Assembly (NCBI RefSeq): GCF_037154075.1
Contig: NZ_JBANRJ010000001.1
Span: 4,459,501-4,523,500, forward strand
Reading direction: 5' to 3'
Origin: Sphingobium aromaticiconvertens
Lineage (GTDB): Bacteria; Pseudomonadota; Alphaproteobacteria; Sphingomonadales; Sphingomonadaceae
DNA: 64,000 bases
The notes under the pieces were generated by a model. The model had not been told where the DNA came from, made no database searches, and worked only from the letters and a program-made list of their open reading frames with translations. Shown here piece by piece: positions 9,092 to 16,979 of this stretch. Each line of letters starts with the position of its first letter. Within the stretch, counting starts at the first letter, position 1. A program made the translations under genes and the position numbers.

Positions 9092-10032
9092 TAACCGCGC
9101 GCGCGGTCCACCACGTCGGATGGACTCTCCCCGCGCACGAAACGGGACAGGTCATCCTGTATTTTTTCAAGCAGACGGTGGCGAACCAGCATATGGTTGC
9201 TGGAAATATGGGGCGTCAGGCGGACGCGGGGATGGCTGTAGAGCGCATGGCCCTCGGGCAACGGTTCCGGCTCCGTGACGTCCAGCGTTGCGAAACCCAA
9301 CTGCCCGGCGTCGAGCGACCGGATCAACGCGTCCTGATCGATCACCGAACCGCGCGCAACGTTGATGAGGTGGGTGCCCGGCTTGACGCGCGCCAACAGC
9401 CCATCATTCACCAGGTGGCGAGTGTGCGGTGTGGCGGGAACGGCCACGACGATATGATCCGCCTCCGCCATCAGCGTTTCCAGATCGGCGACCAGTTGAA
9501 CTCCGGCTATGCCCGTCTGCACGCCGGAACGGCGCACCGCGACCACTTGCGCACCCAACGCAACCCCGCGCCGCGCAACCGCCGTGCCGATCGCGCCCAG
9601 CCCGATGATACCAATTGTGGTGCCCGAAACCCGGCCAAGCGGCACCGGCACCCATTGCGCCCGCGAACGCGCGGTCACACCCTCCAGATTCTTGGCATAG
9701 GCATAGATGGCAGCGATCACATAATCGGCGATCTCCTCTGACGCGACGCCCCGACCACAGGTGACGAGCGGCGCGTCGAGAAGCCAGTCGGGGTAGAAAT
9801 CAATCCCCGCCGATGCGCTGTAGACCCATTTCAAACGGCCCGGCCAAATATCGGGTCGTGGGGAGACGGGCTGACGCCAGGCGGGCGACGGGCGAACCAG
9901 CAATATGTCCGCTTCGCTCGCCGCGCTCCACGGCTCGTCATCCGCGACGTCGATCAGGATCGGGTTTGACGGATGCCGCGCGAGACTGCGGTTGAAATCG
10001 GCCTCAAGCTGACTGGCAATGATGAGGGACAT
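9088..10032 (-). CDS. NAD(P)-dependent D-2-hydroxyacid dehydrogenase
   Basis: Cytoplasmic oxidoreductase of 314 residues. The Rossmann motif GIIGLGAIG sits near residue 140. The catalytic arginine is in NVARGSVIDQ, the glutamate in the DVTEPEPLPEGH stretch and the histidine in LTPHISSNH: the Arg-Glu-His set of this family. It would interconvert a 2-hydroxyacid and a 2-oxoacid. It is the last gene of a tight operon (five bases after the flavoprotein stop) with a sulfonate-type binding protein, so a hydroxyacid or sulfo-hydroxyacid released from an organosulfur compound is a reasonable but unproven substrate. Confidence 0.85.
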   Translation of the reverse strand: MSLIIASQLEADFNRSLARHPSNPILIDVADDEPWSAASEADILLVRPSPAWRQPVSPRPDIWPGRLKWVYSASAGIDFYPDWLLDAPLVTCGRGVASEEIADYVIAAIYAYAKNLEGVTARSRAQWVPVPLGRVSGTTIGIIGLGAIGTAVARRGVALGAQVVAVRRSGVQTGIAGVQLVADLETLMAEADHIVVAVPATPHTRHLVNDGLLARVKPGTHLINVARGSVIDQDALIRSLDAGQLGFATLDVTEPEPLPEGHALYSHPRVRLTPHISSNHMLVRHRLLEKIQDDLSRFVRGESPSDVVDRARGY

Positions 10033-10037
10033 AGACC

Positions 10038-11231
10038 TTAATTCCCCAGTGTCGCGCGGCCGGCGGCCACCAATATCGTATCAGTCTGCGGCGAGTGGAT
10101 GCGGCTGCAAAGCACGTCGCGATAATGGCGCTCCAGCGGGTTTTTGCGGCTGATCCCCGGATTGCCGGTCAGTTCCAGGCCAATCTCGACCGCGCGGATG
10201 GCGTTGGCGGTCGTCACATATTTGACGATATTGACCTCTGCGGCGCCGGGCAGGTCGCCCGCGTCCGTTCGCGCGGCGGCGGCTTCGATCAGCGTGCGGT
10301 TGACCTGCAACAACGCTTCGATTTCGCCGAACTTTTCCTGCACGCGCGGCAGGGTGGCGAGCGATGCGCCCAAATTGCTGGGCACCCGATCATTCAGATA
10401 GCCGCGCAACCAGTCGCGCGCCGCCCGCGCAACGCCATTATAGATGGTCGAGATGGCCAGCGCGTTCCAGATCGCCTGCGACGGATCAGCGGCAGCGGCC
10501 GACCAGTCTTCGGGTCGACGAATATCGACGGCATGATCCAGGGGCACCGGCGTATCGGCGAAATGCACCGCATGGCTGACGGTAGCGCGCATCCCCAGAT
10601 GATCCCAGGCCGGTTCAATGGCAATACCGGCGCTCTCCGCCCGGACAAGGAAATTGCCGACGCGTGGCTGCTCTTCATCAGTCTTCGCCCAAACGGAAAA
10701 CCAGTCCAGCCCGGTGGAGCCAGTGGAATAGATTTTCGTGCCGCTGATCGCCCAGCCTTCGCCCACGCGCCGCGCCACCGTCGCGGGCAGGCCCCCGCGT
10801 ACGGGCGTGCCCAGTTCCGGCTCGACCCGAAGGCCGCCGATCAACCCTCGCCCCTCCACGGCATCGCGGGCCAGCCGTTCATAGATCGCCGCAGGCCAGT
10901 TGCGCGCCCGCGCAGGCGTCGCATGATAATGATAGGTCATAAAGAGGATCAGCGCGGTCGATGGCTCCCCCTTCGCCACGGCTCCCAGCACGCGCAGCGC
11001 CTCCGACAGCGATGCACCACGCCCGCCCAATGCGCGTGGGACGGTCAGGCCGATCAAACCCTCACGGGCCAGAAGATCGAAATTGGCGGTCGGAAATTCA
11101 CCGCTGCGATCATAGGCTTCGGCCGTCGCCGCCAGTTGGCGGGTGATGCGGTCCAGCACGTCGGTCGGCAAGTCGACCGGTACAGAGCCGCCTCTCGGAA
11201 GTTCGGGGACGGAAACGGGTTGGGTGGCCAT
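10038..11231 (-). CDS. Acyl-CoA dehydrogenase-fold flavoprotein (SfnB/DszC-like)
   Basis: A 397-residue protein with acyl-CoA dehydrogenase N-terminal, middle and C-terminal domains. The GLTVPRALGGRGASLSEALRVLGAVAKGEPSTALIL block, the GTKIYSTGSTGLDWFSVWAKTD middle domain and the C-terminal helices are recognisable. Members with this pattern beside sulfonate genes belong to the SfnB/DszC-like group of flavin monooxygenases acting on organosulfur compounds, rather than true acyl-CoA dehydrogenases; I assign it there by context. It starts three bases after the binding-protein stop and is followed five bases later by the hydroxyacid dehydrogenase. Confidence 0.8.
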   Translation of the reverse strand: MATQPVSVPELPRGGSVPVDLPTDVLDRITRQLAATAEAYDRSGEFPTANFDLLAREGLIGLTVPRALGGRGASLSEALRVLGAVAKGEPSTALILFMTYHYHATPARARNWPAAIYERLARDAVEGRGLIGGLRVEPELGTPVRGGLPATVARRVGEGWAISGTKIYSTGSTGLDWFSVWAKTDEEQPRVGNFLVRAESAGIAIEPAWDHLGMRATVSHAVHFADTPVPLDHAVDIRRPEDWSAAAADPSQAIWNALAISTIYNGVARAARDWLRGYLNDRVPSNLGASLATLPRVQEKFGEIEALLQVNRTLIEAAAARTDAGDLPGAAEVNIVKYVTTANAIRAVEIGLELTGNPGISRKNPLERHYRDVLCSRIHSPQTDTILVAAGRATLGN

Positions 11232-11234
11232 GGC

Positions 11235-12215
11235 TCAACCTCTCTGGGGTATCTGGGCGTTGAAACGCGCGTCCCACAGGGGCCGCACATCGACCGGCTT
11301 GGGGATCAACCCGGCCTTATGAAAAACATCGGCCACCTGCTGCTGCGAGGCGATGGCCGCATCGGTGACGGGGCGCAGTTCGTAATTGGCGCTCCTGCGG
11401 CGGAATTGATCGACGACATAGTCGCGCGGCACGCCAATTTCCTTCGCGACGATGATCATCCATTCGTCCTGATTGGCAACGGCCCAATCAAAGGCCTTCT
11501 GCACCAGCCCCAGATAGTCGCCGATGATGCGACTCTTTTCCGGGTCCGCCAGCGCGTCGACATGGGCTGAAATCAGATAATTGCCCGACAATATGCCATT
11601 GGCCGTCCGTAATATCCGCGCGCCCTCGGTCGCGATCGCGCGCTGGATGGGAAAGCCATAAATCGCCCAGGCATCCAGCGCGCCCTGCGAAAAAGCCGCC
11701 GTACCATCCGCAACCGTCATGGCGACCGGTATGATGTCGTCCCAGCCCAGTCCGGCTTCTTCCAGCATACGGATCAGGAAATATTGGGAGGTCGTAGCCC
11801 GGACATAGCCGACACGCTTGCCCTTCAGCTCCGCGATCGAGCGCGCCTTCGATCCCTTGGGCAGCAGCACGACCTGATTATTCACATCGCCATGAAATAC
11901 GGCGATCTGGCGAAAGCTCTGGATCGTGGAGGCGGCGGCAAAGATCGGCGGAATTTCGCTCATCCCGCCATAATCGAGCGATCCGCTGTTCAGCGCCTCG
12001 ACCACCAGATGCCCCGATGAAAATTCGCTATAGTGGATGTCGAAACCGTCAGGCTTTATCCCGGCGGCCTTGAAGAGAAGGCGGGTATCGCTCTCGCCCT
12101 TGCCGGTAAGAGACACCCGCAGACGGGGCTTGCCGCCCTGCCCACCGCGTCCGCAGCCACCGACCATCAGGCAGGCCGCAGCCGCCTTGCCCAGAAATGC
12201 CCGGCGCGAATACAT
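11235..12215 (-). CDS. Second SsuA/TauA-like substrate-binding lipoprotein
   Basis: A 326-residue ABC binding protein. The N-terminus combines a twin-arginine-like RRAFLGKAAAACL with a lipobox-like VGGC (Cys21), so it may be a lipoprotein, exported folded. The family pattern is clear: FDIHYSEFSSGHLVVEALNSGSLDYGGMSEIPPIFAA, and GALDAWAIYGFPIQRAIA. Its ATG directly follows the stop of a 49-residue gene (TAAATG). No permease or ATPase is encoded beside it, so it may feed SsuBC, which would give two binding proteins for one transporter. Ligand unknown. Confidence 0.85.
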   Translation of the reverse strand: MYSRRAFLGKAAAACLMVGGCGRGGQGGKPRLRVSLTGKGESDTRLLFKAAGIKPDGFDIHYSEFSSGHLVVEALNSGSLDYGGMSEIPPIFAAASTIQSFRQIAVFHGDVNNQVVLLPKGSKARSIAELKGKRVGYVRATTSQYFLIRMLEEAGLGWDDIIPVAMTVADGTAAFSQGALDAWAIYGFPIQRAIATEGARILRTANGILSGNYLISAHVDALADPEKSRIIGDYLGLVQKAFDWAVANQDEWMIIVAKEIGVPRDYVVDQFRRRSANYELRPVTDAAIASQQQVADVFHKAGLIPKPVDVRPLWDARFNAQIPQRG

Positions 12216-12365
12216 TTAGCGCAAACCGAGCTTTTCTTCACGCACGCGATCAAGCTCATCAGGCCCCATGTTGAACAGGATGACGTCCGGATCTCTCAAA
12301 AACTCGCGCTTGAAAGCGTCATAGAAACGGACCCAATGTGCGTTAATCGCCTTCAACCAGGCCAT
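12216..12365 (-). CDS. Unannotated 49-residue protein heading the second sulfur operon
   Basis: Short open frame not longer than 50 codons. It begins MAWLKAINAHWVRFYDAFKR and ends EEKLGLR. It has a strong ribosome binding site (GGAAGGG, about seven bases before the ATG at 12365), and its TAA is immediately followed by the ATG of the binding-protein gene, the hallmark of translational coupling. Composition is that of a real protein: amphipathic, rich in aromatic and charged residues, no signal peptide, no membrane span. I do not recognise a family. It could be a small partner or leader peptide of the operon. Confidence 0.65.
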   Translation of the reverse strand: MAWLKAINAHWVRFYDAFKREFLRDPDVILFNMGPDELDRVREEKLGLR

Positions 12366-12469
12366 CTGTAACCCTTCCATCAAAATCGGACAGGGCTATT
12401 TATCTATTCAATTGGTGGAGATATGTCAGTCAAGCAATACTCCTCGACTCATTAGAATTGCTTGAACCC
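12366..12469. promoter_or_regulatory. Divergent promoter region of the second sulfur operon
   Basis: An AT-rich gap between the 49-residue gene and the FAD oxidoreductase gene. It contains ATTCAATTG (12406-12414), also present upstream of ssuC at a similar distance from the start codon. A shared regulator site is inferred. Confidence 0.4.
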
Positions 12470-13822
12470 ATGCTGATCGCGCGCCACGCCCTTGTCATCG
12501 GGGGCGGCTTTTCCGGAACCTTGCTGGCGATCAACCTGCTGCGGCACGGATCGCTGCACGTAACGCTGGTCGAACGCGATCCCCAACGGCTGGGCAAAGG
12601 CCTTGCGTTCGGGGCGGCACAGGATCGGCACATCCTTAACGTCCGGGCGGGCAATATGAGCGCCTTTGCCGATCAGCCCGATCATTTTGTCGACTGGCTG
12701 ACCCGGCGCGGCGTCGGATCGGACGCAACCTTCGCCACCCGACGGGACTATGGCGCCTATCTGGCGGAAATGCTCTCCGACATGCGACATCTGGCAGGCG
12801 AGCGGCTGACCATCATCGCGGACGAGGTGACGGACCTGGCGCTGTCCGATCAGGGGGTACGGTTGCATCTCGCGTCCGGTCGCGATCTGACCGGAGACAT
12901 CGTCATCCTTGCGCCAGGCAACCTGCCGCCGCACGACCTCCCCGCCTTCGCGCGATTGTCGGCGCCTGCCTATATCAGCGATCCCTGGTCCCGCGACATC
13001 GCGGCGGACCTGACGCCGGACGATCATATACTGCTATTGGGGACAGGGCTGACGGCGATAGATTGCGCCCTCACTCTGGACGATGCCGGGTTTCGGGGGC
13101 GCATAACCGCGCTTTCGCGGCGCGGACTAACCCCGCACACCCATGCACCCAGCCCCGCTTTCACGGCAGTAAGTGAGCGCCCTTCCCAATCGAGCGCCGC
13201 TCTGGTCAGGGCCGTCCGCGCACGCAGCCGACAAGTCGGATGGCGCAATGCGATTGATGAACTGCGCCCATTCACGCAAGGATTGTGGCGCATGTCCAAT
13301 GATGAAGAGAAGGCCCGCTTCCTGCGCCACCTTCGCCCCTTCTGGGATATTCACCGCCACAGGATCGCCCCGCCGGTGGCAGAGCGACTGGACGCCATGA
13401 AAGCGCGTGGTCAACTCTCCTTCATGGCGGGCAGGGTTCTGAGCGCTGAACCCGATCACCAAGGTCTCCGCCTGTCATGCCGCGCGCGCAGCGCAAATCA
13501 TTCATCGCCTATGACAGTCACCCGTGTAATCAATTGCACCGGCCCGTTGAGCGATCTGTGCCGCACGCGCGAACCACTGTTGCAGGCGCTTTGGCAAGCC
13601 GGCGCGATACGGCCTGACCCTATGAATATCGGTATTGATGTCGATCAACAGGCTCGGGTGATCGGAGGCGATGGCACTGCAAATGAAAGGCTGTTCGCGG
13701 TCGGTCCGATGACGCGCGGTGCGCATTGGGAGATCGTGGCCGTCCCCGATATCCGCCGACAGGTGCTCGATCTGGCGCGAAGGGTTACAGCGACCCACTG
13801 GGTCGAAGCCGAAGGACTGTAA
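12470..13822 (+). CDS. FAD/NAD(P)-binding oxidoreductase
   Basis: A 450-residue flavoprotein. The N-terminal dinucleotide-binding motif VIGGGFSGTLLAINL (residues about 6-20) and the second nucleotide-binding stretch LLLGTGLTAIDCALTLDDAGF near residue 190 place it among the FAD-NAD(P)-binding monooxygenase-like proteins. There is no good ribosome binding site; ATG at 12470 is preferred over TTG at 12458. It is divergent from the 49-residue gene, sharing a 104-base promoter region containing ATTCAATTG, so it may be co-regulated with organosulfur use. Substrate unknown. Confidence 0.75.
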   Translation: MLIARHALVIGGGFSGTLLAINLLRHGSLHVTLVERDPQRLGKGLAFGAAQDRHILNVRAGNMSAFADQPDHFVDWLTRRGVGSDATFATRRDYGAYLAEMLSDMRHLAGERLTIIADEVTDLALSDQGVRLHLASGRDLTGDIVILAPGNLPPHDLPAFARLSAPAYISDPWSRDIAADLTPDDHILLLGTGLTAIDCALTLDDAGFRGRITALSRRGLTPHTHAPSPAFTAVSERPSQSSAALVRAVRARSRQVGWRNAIDELRPFTQGLWRMSNDEEKARFLRHLRPFWDIHRHRIAPPVAERLDAMKARGQLSFMAGRVLSAEPDHQGLRLSCRARSANHSSPMTVTRVINCTGPLSDLCRTREPLLQALWQAGAIRPDPMNIGIDVDQQARVIGGDGTANERLFAVGPMTRGAHWEIVAVPDIRRQVLDLARRVTATHWVEAEGL

Positions 13823-13837
13823 GCCGATGGTGCCGGT

Positions 13838-14677
13838 TCAGGCGACGATGGATGTACGATGCATCATACGCCCGGAATCCCGTGCATAGGGGACGACCCG
13901 ATGCAGCGCGCCGGTGTTGCTCCAGATTACGAAGTCGCCCTCCTGCCACTGGTGCTGATAGATGAAATCGGGCTGCGTCGCCCATTCGTTGAGCCGGGTG
14001 ATGAGCGCGCGGCCATAGGCCATTTCCATGCCGACAACGGTGTCGGCGGTCGACCCCACGATCAAGCTCTTGCGCCCGCTTTTGTGCTTGTAAACGAGCG
14101 GCCGTTCTTTTTCGACGGCGCTGGCCAGTCTTCCCCTGTCAGCTTCAGGAATGGCATCGGCGATAGACCTCAGGCTGGATGTCACGGTATGGATGATCCG
14201 CAGGTCTTCGATTTCCGCGCGCTGCGCCTCCGGCATCTGTTCATAGGCAGCAAAGGTGTTGGCGAACTCGGTTTGCCCGCCCTTGGGCGCCAGCCGTCGG
14301 GCGGACAGCAAGGTCGCGGCAGGCGGTTCCATCTCCATCGGCATGCCGTCCATATGCCAGAAGAAGGTGCCCAGCACATATTCGGGCGCGCGGTTGATCT
14401 TCGCGTCCAGCGTGACCTGATAAACGTCATCCTGCTTGTCGGTAGTGGCCTCACTGGTGAGATTGAGCCGTCCGCCCAGAAGGTCGGTGAAGGCCAGTTG
14501 CTCCTCGTTGGTGAAATGCACCTGCGGGATCACCAGAACAGCGCGTTCGTCCAGCATCTCGCGGCACTGACGCACGACTTCGGGATCGAACAGCGCCTCC
14601 CGTTCAGCCTCGACGATGGACCCGATCAGGGGCTTGACGGGGGTGAACGTGACGCGGGATTTCTGCTTGGTGCTCAT
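13838..14677 (-). CDS. TauD/TfdA-family Fe(II)/2-oxoglutarate dioxygenase
   Basis: A 279-residue oxygenase. The iron facial triad is visible: His108 and Asp110 in FFWHMDGMP, and His259 in SNTGALHRV; the 2-oxoglutarate-binding arginine is Arg270 or Arg274 near the C-terminus. The family hydroxylates taurine, chlorophenoxyacetates and other acids. ATG at 14677 overlaps the preceding SDR stop by four bases, so it belongs to the SDR/TetR/ThDP cluster and not to the sulfur genes on its other side, despite the TauD name. Substrate unknown. Confidence 0.85.
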   Translation of the reverse strand: MSTKQKSRVTFTPVKPLIGSIVEAEREALFDPEVVRQCREMLDERAVLVIPQVHFTNEEQLAFTDLLGGRLNLTSEATTDKQDDVYQVTLDAKINRAPEYVLGTFFWHMDGMPMEMEPPAATLLSARRLAPKGGQTEFANTFAAYEQMPEAQRAEIEDLRIIHTVTSSLRSIADAIPEADRGRLASAVEKERPLVYKHKSGRKSLIVGSTADTVVGMEMAYGRALITRLNEWATQPDFIYQHQWQEGDFVIWSNTGALHRVVPYARDSGRMMHRTSIVA

Positions 14678-15459
14678 AGATCCTGCTCCTTCTGTTCGGC
14701 CGCCATCCCGGAAAAGCCGATGCAATAACCACCATCGACAGGCAGCAACGTACCCGTGATGTAGGACGCTTCGTCGCTGGCCAGGAACAGGGCTGCGTTG
14801 GCGATTTCGCTCGACAGGCCCCAGCGGTCCATCGGAATGCCCGGAACCCGAAAAATGCCCGGCGGTGGCTCGGGATGCTCTTTGGACATCGCCACCAGCC
14901 CGGTCCAGATCGAGCCGGGCAGGATCGCATTGACCCGGATATTATGCGCAGCATAGTCGAGCGCCGCGCATTTGGTCAGTTGGCTCACGCCCCCCTTGGC
15001 AGCGCCATAGACGCTATGGCCCTTCCATCCGACCATGCCGGTCGCCGAACCAATATTGACGATCGCCCCGCCACCCGTCTCCATCATCGAGATCACGCCA
15101 TATTTGATGCCAAGGAACACGCCCTTGATGTTGACCGCATGGATGCGATCCCAACTTTTCGACGTCTGTTCGTGCAGGGGCATGATCCCGCCGCCAAACC
15201 CGGCATTATTGATCAATATATCGATCCGGCCGAACGCATCGCGCGCGGTCGCGATCATCGCCTGAATGTCCGCTTCCTCGGCAACGTCGACATGCAGGCC
15301 GATCGCGCCGCCGCCGATCATGTGGGCAACCTCATCCTGCGCGCCGCTGATGTCGGTACACAGCACGCGCGCGCCTTCCAGCGCGAAACGCTCGGCCATG
15401 GCCTTGCCCATGCCCGACCCCGCGCCGGTGATGATCGCGCTCTTGCCTTCCAGCCTCAT
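14674..15459 (-). CDS. Short-chain dehydrogenase/reductase (second SDR)
   Basis: A classical SDR of 261 residues: cofactor motif TGAGSGMG at 11-18, NNAG at 84-87, Ser138, Tyr151 and Lys155 as catalytic residues, and the usual C-terminal TGTLLPVDGGYC. Asp36 after the second strand suggests NAD(H) preference. ATG at 15459 overlaps the stop of the first SDR by four bases. Two adjacent coupled SDRs suggest successive oxidations, or alternative stereochemistry, in one pathway. Confidence 0.87.
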   Translation of the reverse strand: MRLEGKSAIITGAGSGMGKAMAERFALEGARVLCTDISGAQDEVAHMIGGGAIGLHVDVAEEADIQAMIATARDAFGRIDILINNAGFGGGIMPLHEQTSKSWDRIHAVNIKGVFLGIKYGVISMMETGGGAIVNIGSATGMVGWKGHSVYGAAKGGVSQLTKCAALDYAAHNIRVNAILPGSIWTGLVAMSKEHPEPPPGIFRVPGIPMDRWGLSSEIANAALFLASDEASYITGTLLPVDGGYCIGFSGMAAEQKEQDL

Positions 15460-16211
15460 GGCATCGCCTCCAGATCGATGGTCGGCTGGATCAGGATGCG
15501 CGTCACATTGGCGCGGCGCGGCAAACGGACGGCCAATAATATGCCATCGACAATGTCGGAAGGCTCCATCGCCCCTTCCTTGTGCGTGTGCTGCTGGATC
15601 ATGTCCCGCCATTGGGGGTCAGAGATGCTGCTGGCGATGTCCGTGGCGGTGGCGCCCGGCTCGATGATCGAGACGCGGATACCCGCCTGTCCGGCTTCCT
15701 GCCGCAAGGATTCGGTAAAGCCGGTCAGCCCGAACTTGCTGGTCGAGTAGGAAGCGAAGCGCCATCCGGCGCGCCGTCCCGCAGTCGAGGAGATATTGAT
15801 GATATCGCCGCTGCCCTGCCCCTTCATCACCGGAAAGGCGGCGCGGCAGACATGGATCGTTCCCATCAGATTGATGTCGATAACCCGCTGCCACTGCTTA
15901 CTGGTCAGCGTTTCGATACCGCCTGCCTCATTGACGCCCGCCGAATTCACCAAAATGTCGAGCCGACCGAAAGCCGCAACCGTATCCGTCACGCAAGCCG
16001 TGGCATCCGCTTCAATGGAAACGTCGCCGGGCAGCGCCAGCGCCGTCCCGCCCGCCACCACAATCCGCTCTACCAGCGACTCCAGCCGTTCGCGGCGTCG
16101 CCCCGAAATGGCAACCGAAAGGCCTTCGGCAGCCAGCGCCAGAGCCGTCGCCTCGCCAATGCCCGATGATGCGCCCGTCACCAGCGCAACCTTGCCTTTC
16201 AGGCTCTCCAT
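15456..16211 (-). CDS. Short-chain dehydrogenase/reductase (first SDR)
   Basis: A classical SDR of 251 residues with TGASSGIG at 12-19, NSAG at 89-92, Tyr155 and Lys159, and GRRRERL after strand two, which suggests NADP(H). Its C-terminal end, TRILIQPTIDLEAMP, differs from FabG-type reductases and resembles the YdfG/serine-3-dehydrogenase branch. It is the first gene of a three-gene coupled set ending with the dioxygenase. A good promoter and two operator-like repeats lie just upstream (16275-16341). Confidence 0.86.
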   Translation of the reverse strand: MESLKGKVALVTGASSGIGEATALALAAEGLSVAISGRRRERLESLVERIVVAGGTALALPGDVSIEADATACVTDTVAAFGRLDILVNSAGVNEAGGIETLTSKQWQRVIDINLMGTIHVCRAAFPVMKGQGSGDIINISSTAGRRAGWRFASYSTSKFGLTGFTESLRQEAGQAGIRVSIIEPGATATDIASSISDPQWRDMIQQHTHKEGAMEPSDIVDGILLAVRLPRRANVTRILIQPTIDLEAMP

Positions 16212-16274
16212 CTCTCATCCCTTCGCTTGCTTTTTTTGCTCGGGCGTCACCGTGCCTCCTTATCGAGACGCGGC

Positions 16275-16294
16275 TGCTGAACACTGTGATAGCA
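16275..16294. promoter_or_regulatory. Operator-like 20-base repeat, copy 1
   Basis: Reads TGCTGAACACTGTGATAGCA. It differs by one base from copy 2 at 16322-16341 and matches a third copy at 18760-18779 (opposite orientation) at 15 of 20 positions. It overlaps the proposed -10 element of the first SDR's promoter, a repressor-like position. The TetR gene next door is the likely reader. Confidence 0.6.
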
Positions 16295-16315
16295 AGCTGA
16301 AGATCATGCGGTCAA
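16286..16315 (-). promoter_or_regulatory. Putative sigma-70-type promoter of the SDR-SDR-dioxygenase operon
   Basis: On the minus strand: TTGACC (16315-16310), an 18-base spacer, then TATCAC (16291-16286). Both elements lie between or within the two operator repeats, 75-104 bases upstream of the SDR start at 16211. Assigned by eye. Confidence 0.45.
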
Positions 16316-16321
16316 CAAAAA

Positions 16322-16341
16322 TGCTGAACACTGCGATAGCA
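16322..16341. promoter_or_regulatory. Operator-like 20-base repeat, copy 2
   Basis: Reads TGCTGAACACTGCGATAGCA, 19 of 20 identical to copy 1 and 47 bases away centre to centre. It lies just upstream of the proposed -35 element. Same orientation as copy 1, as expected for paired operators. Confidence 0.6.
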
Positions 16342-16358
16342 TGGTCATGGACAGGGAT

Positions 16359-16931
16359 TTATCTGGGTTTGAGGCGCTGCAGCATCTCTTCGACGATAAG
16401 GAGCGCGTCGGCATGGCCTTCGGTAAGGCCGAGCGCGGTTTCACTCACCAGCATGCGGGCGAGAGAGGCGGCGATCATCACAATCCCGCCCGCCGATGGG
16501 GTGGCGGCATCGACCGGCAGCAACGCCTCGACTGCGCGAGTCTGGGCGGTCCGAAATTCTCGCGCTGCGCTCACGATTTCGTCGCGCACTGCCTCGCGAT
16601 GATGGGCAACGGCGCTCAGTTCCGCCGCCAACGCTGCGTTGGAGGGATCGCTCATCATTTCCCACAGCGCGCGCAAAGGCTCTGGTTCGGCCAGCGCAGC
16701 TTCAAAACGCACCATACGACGTTCATTCACCCGCTGGACCACCGCCAGCAACAGGTCATCCATCGTGCGAAAATAATAATAGAGGAGTTGAGTCTTTAGC
16801 TCCGCCCGTTGCGCGACCAGACGAGCCGAAATGCCATGCTCGCCGACTTCGGCCAGTATCGCTTCGGCCGCATCCACGAAGCGGGCGCGCATCTGTGATC
16901 CTTCTGCGCCAAGTCTGCGAGGCGAAGCCAT
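16359..16931 (-). CDS. TetR-family transcriptional regulator
   Basis: A 190-residue regulator. The N-terminal HTH (MRARFVDAAEAILAEVGEHGISARLVAQRAELKTQLLYYYFRTMDDLL, about 14-60) is a standard TetR domain; the C-terminal helical ligand domain is family-specific. ATG at 16931 has AGGA upstream and is preferred over TTG at 16946. It follows the ThDP gene by 48 bases on the same strand and is probably co-transcribed. The three operator-like repeats around it suggest it represses both arms of the cluster until its ligand appears. Confidence 0.87.
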   Translation of the reverse strand: MASPRRLGAEGSQMRARFVDAAEAILAEVGEHGISARLVAQRAELKTQLLYYYFRTMDDLLLAVVQRVNERRMVRFEAALAEPEPLRALWEMMSDPSNAALAAELSAVAHHREAVRDEIVSAAREFRTAQTRAVEALLPVDAATPSAGGIVMIAASLARMLVSETALGLTEGHADALLIVEEMLQRLKPR

Positions 16932-16979
16932 ATTTTCCTTATCCAATGGGGTGATGCTCCATAGAAAATTCTCTGCCCA

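Noticed and set aside
13838..14677. Assigning the TauD-like gene as taurine dioxygenase of the sulfur cluster
   Set aside because: Its start overlaps the SDR stop, so it belongs to the catabolic cluster; TauD/TfdA is a broad family.
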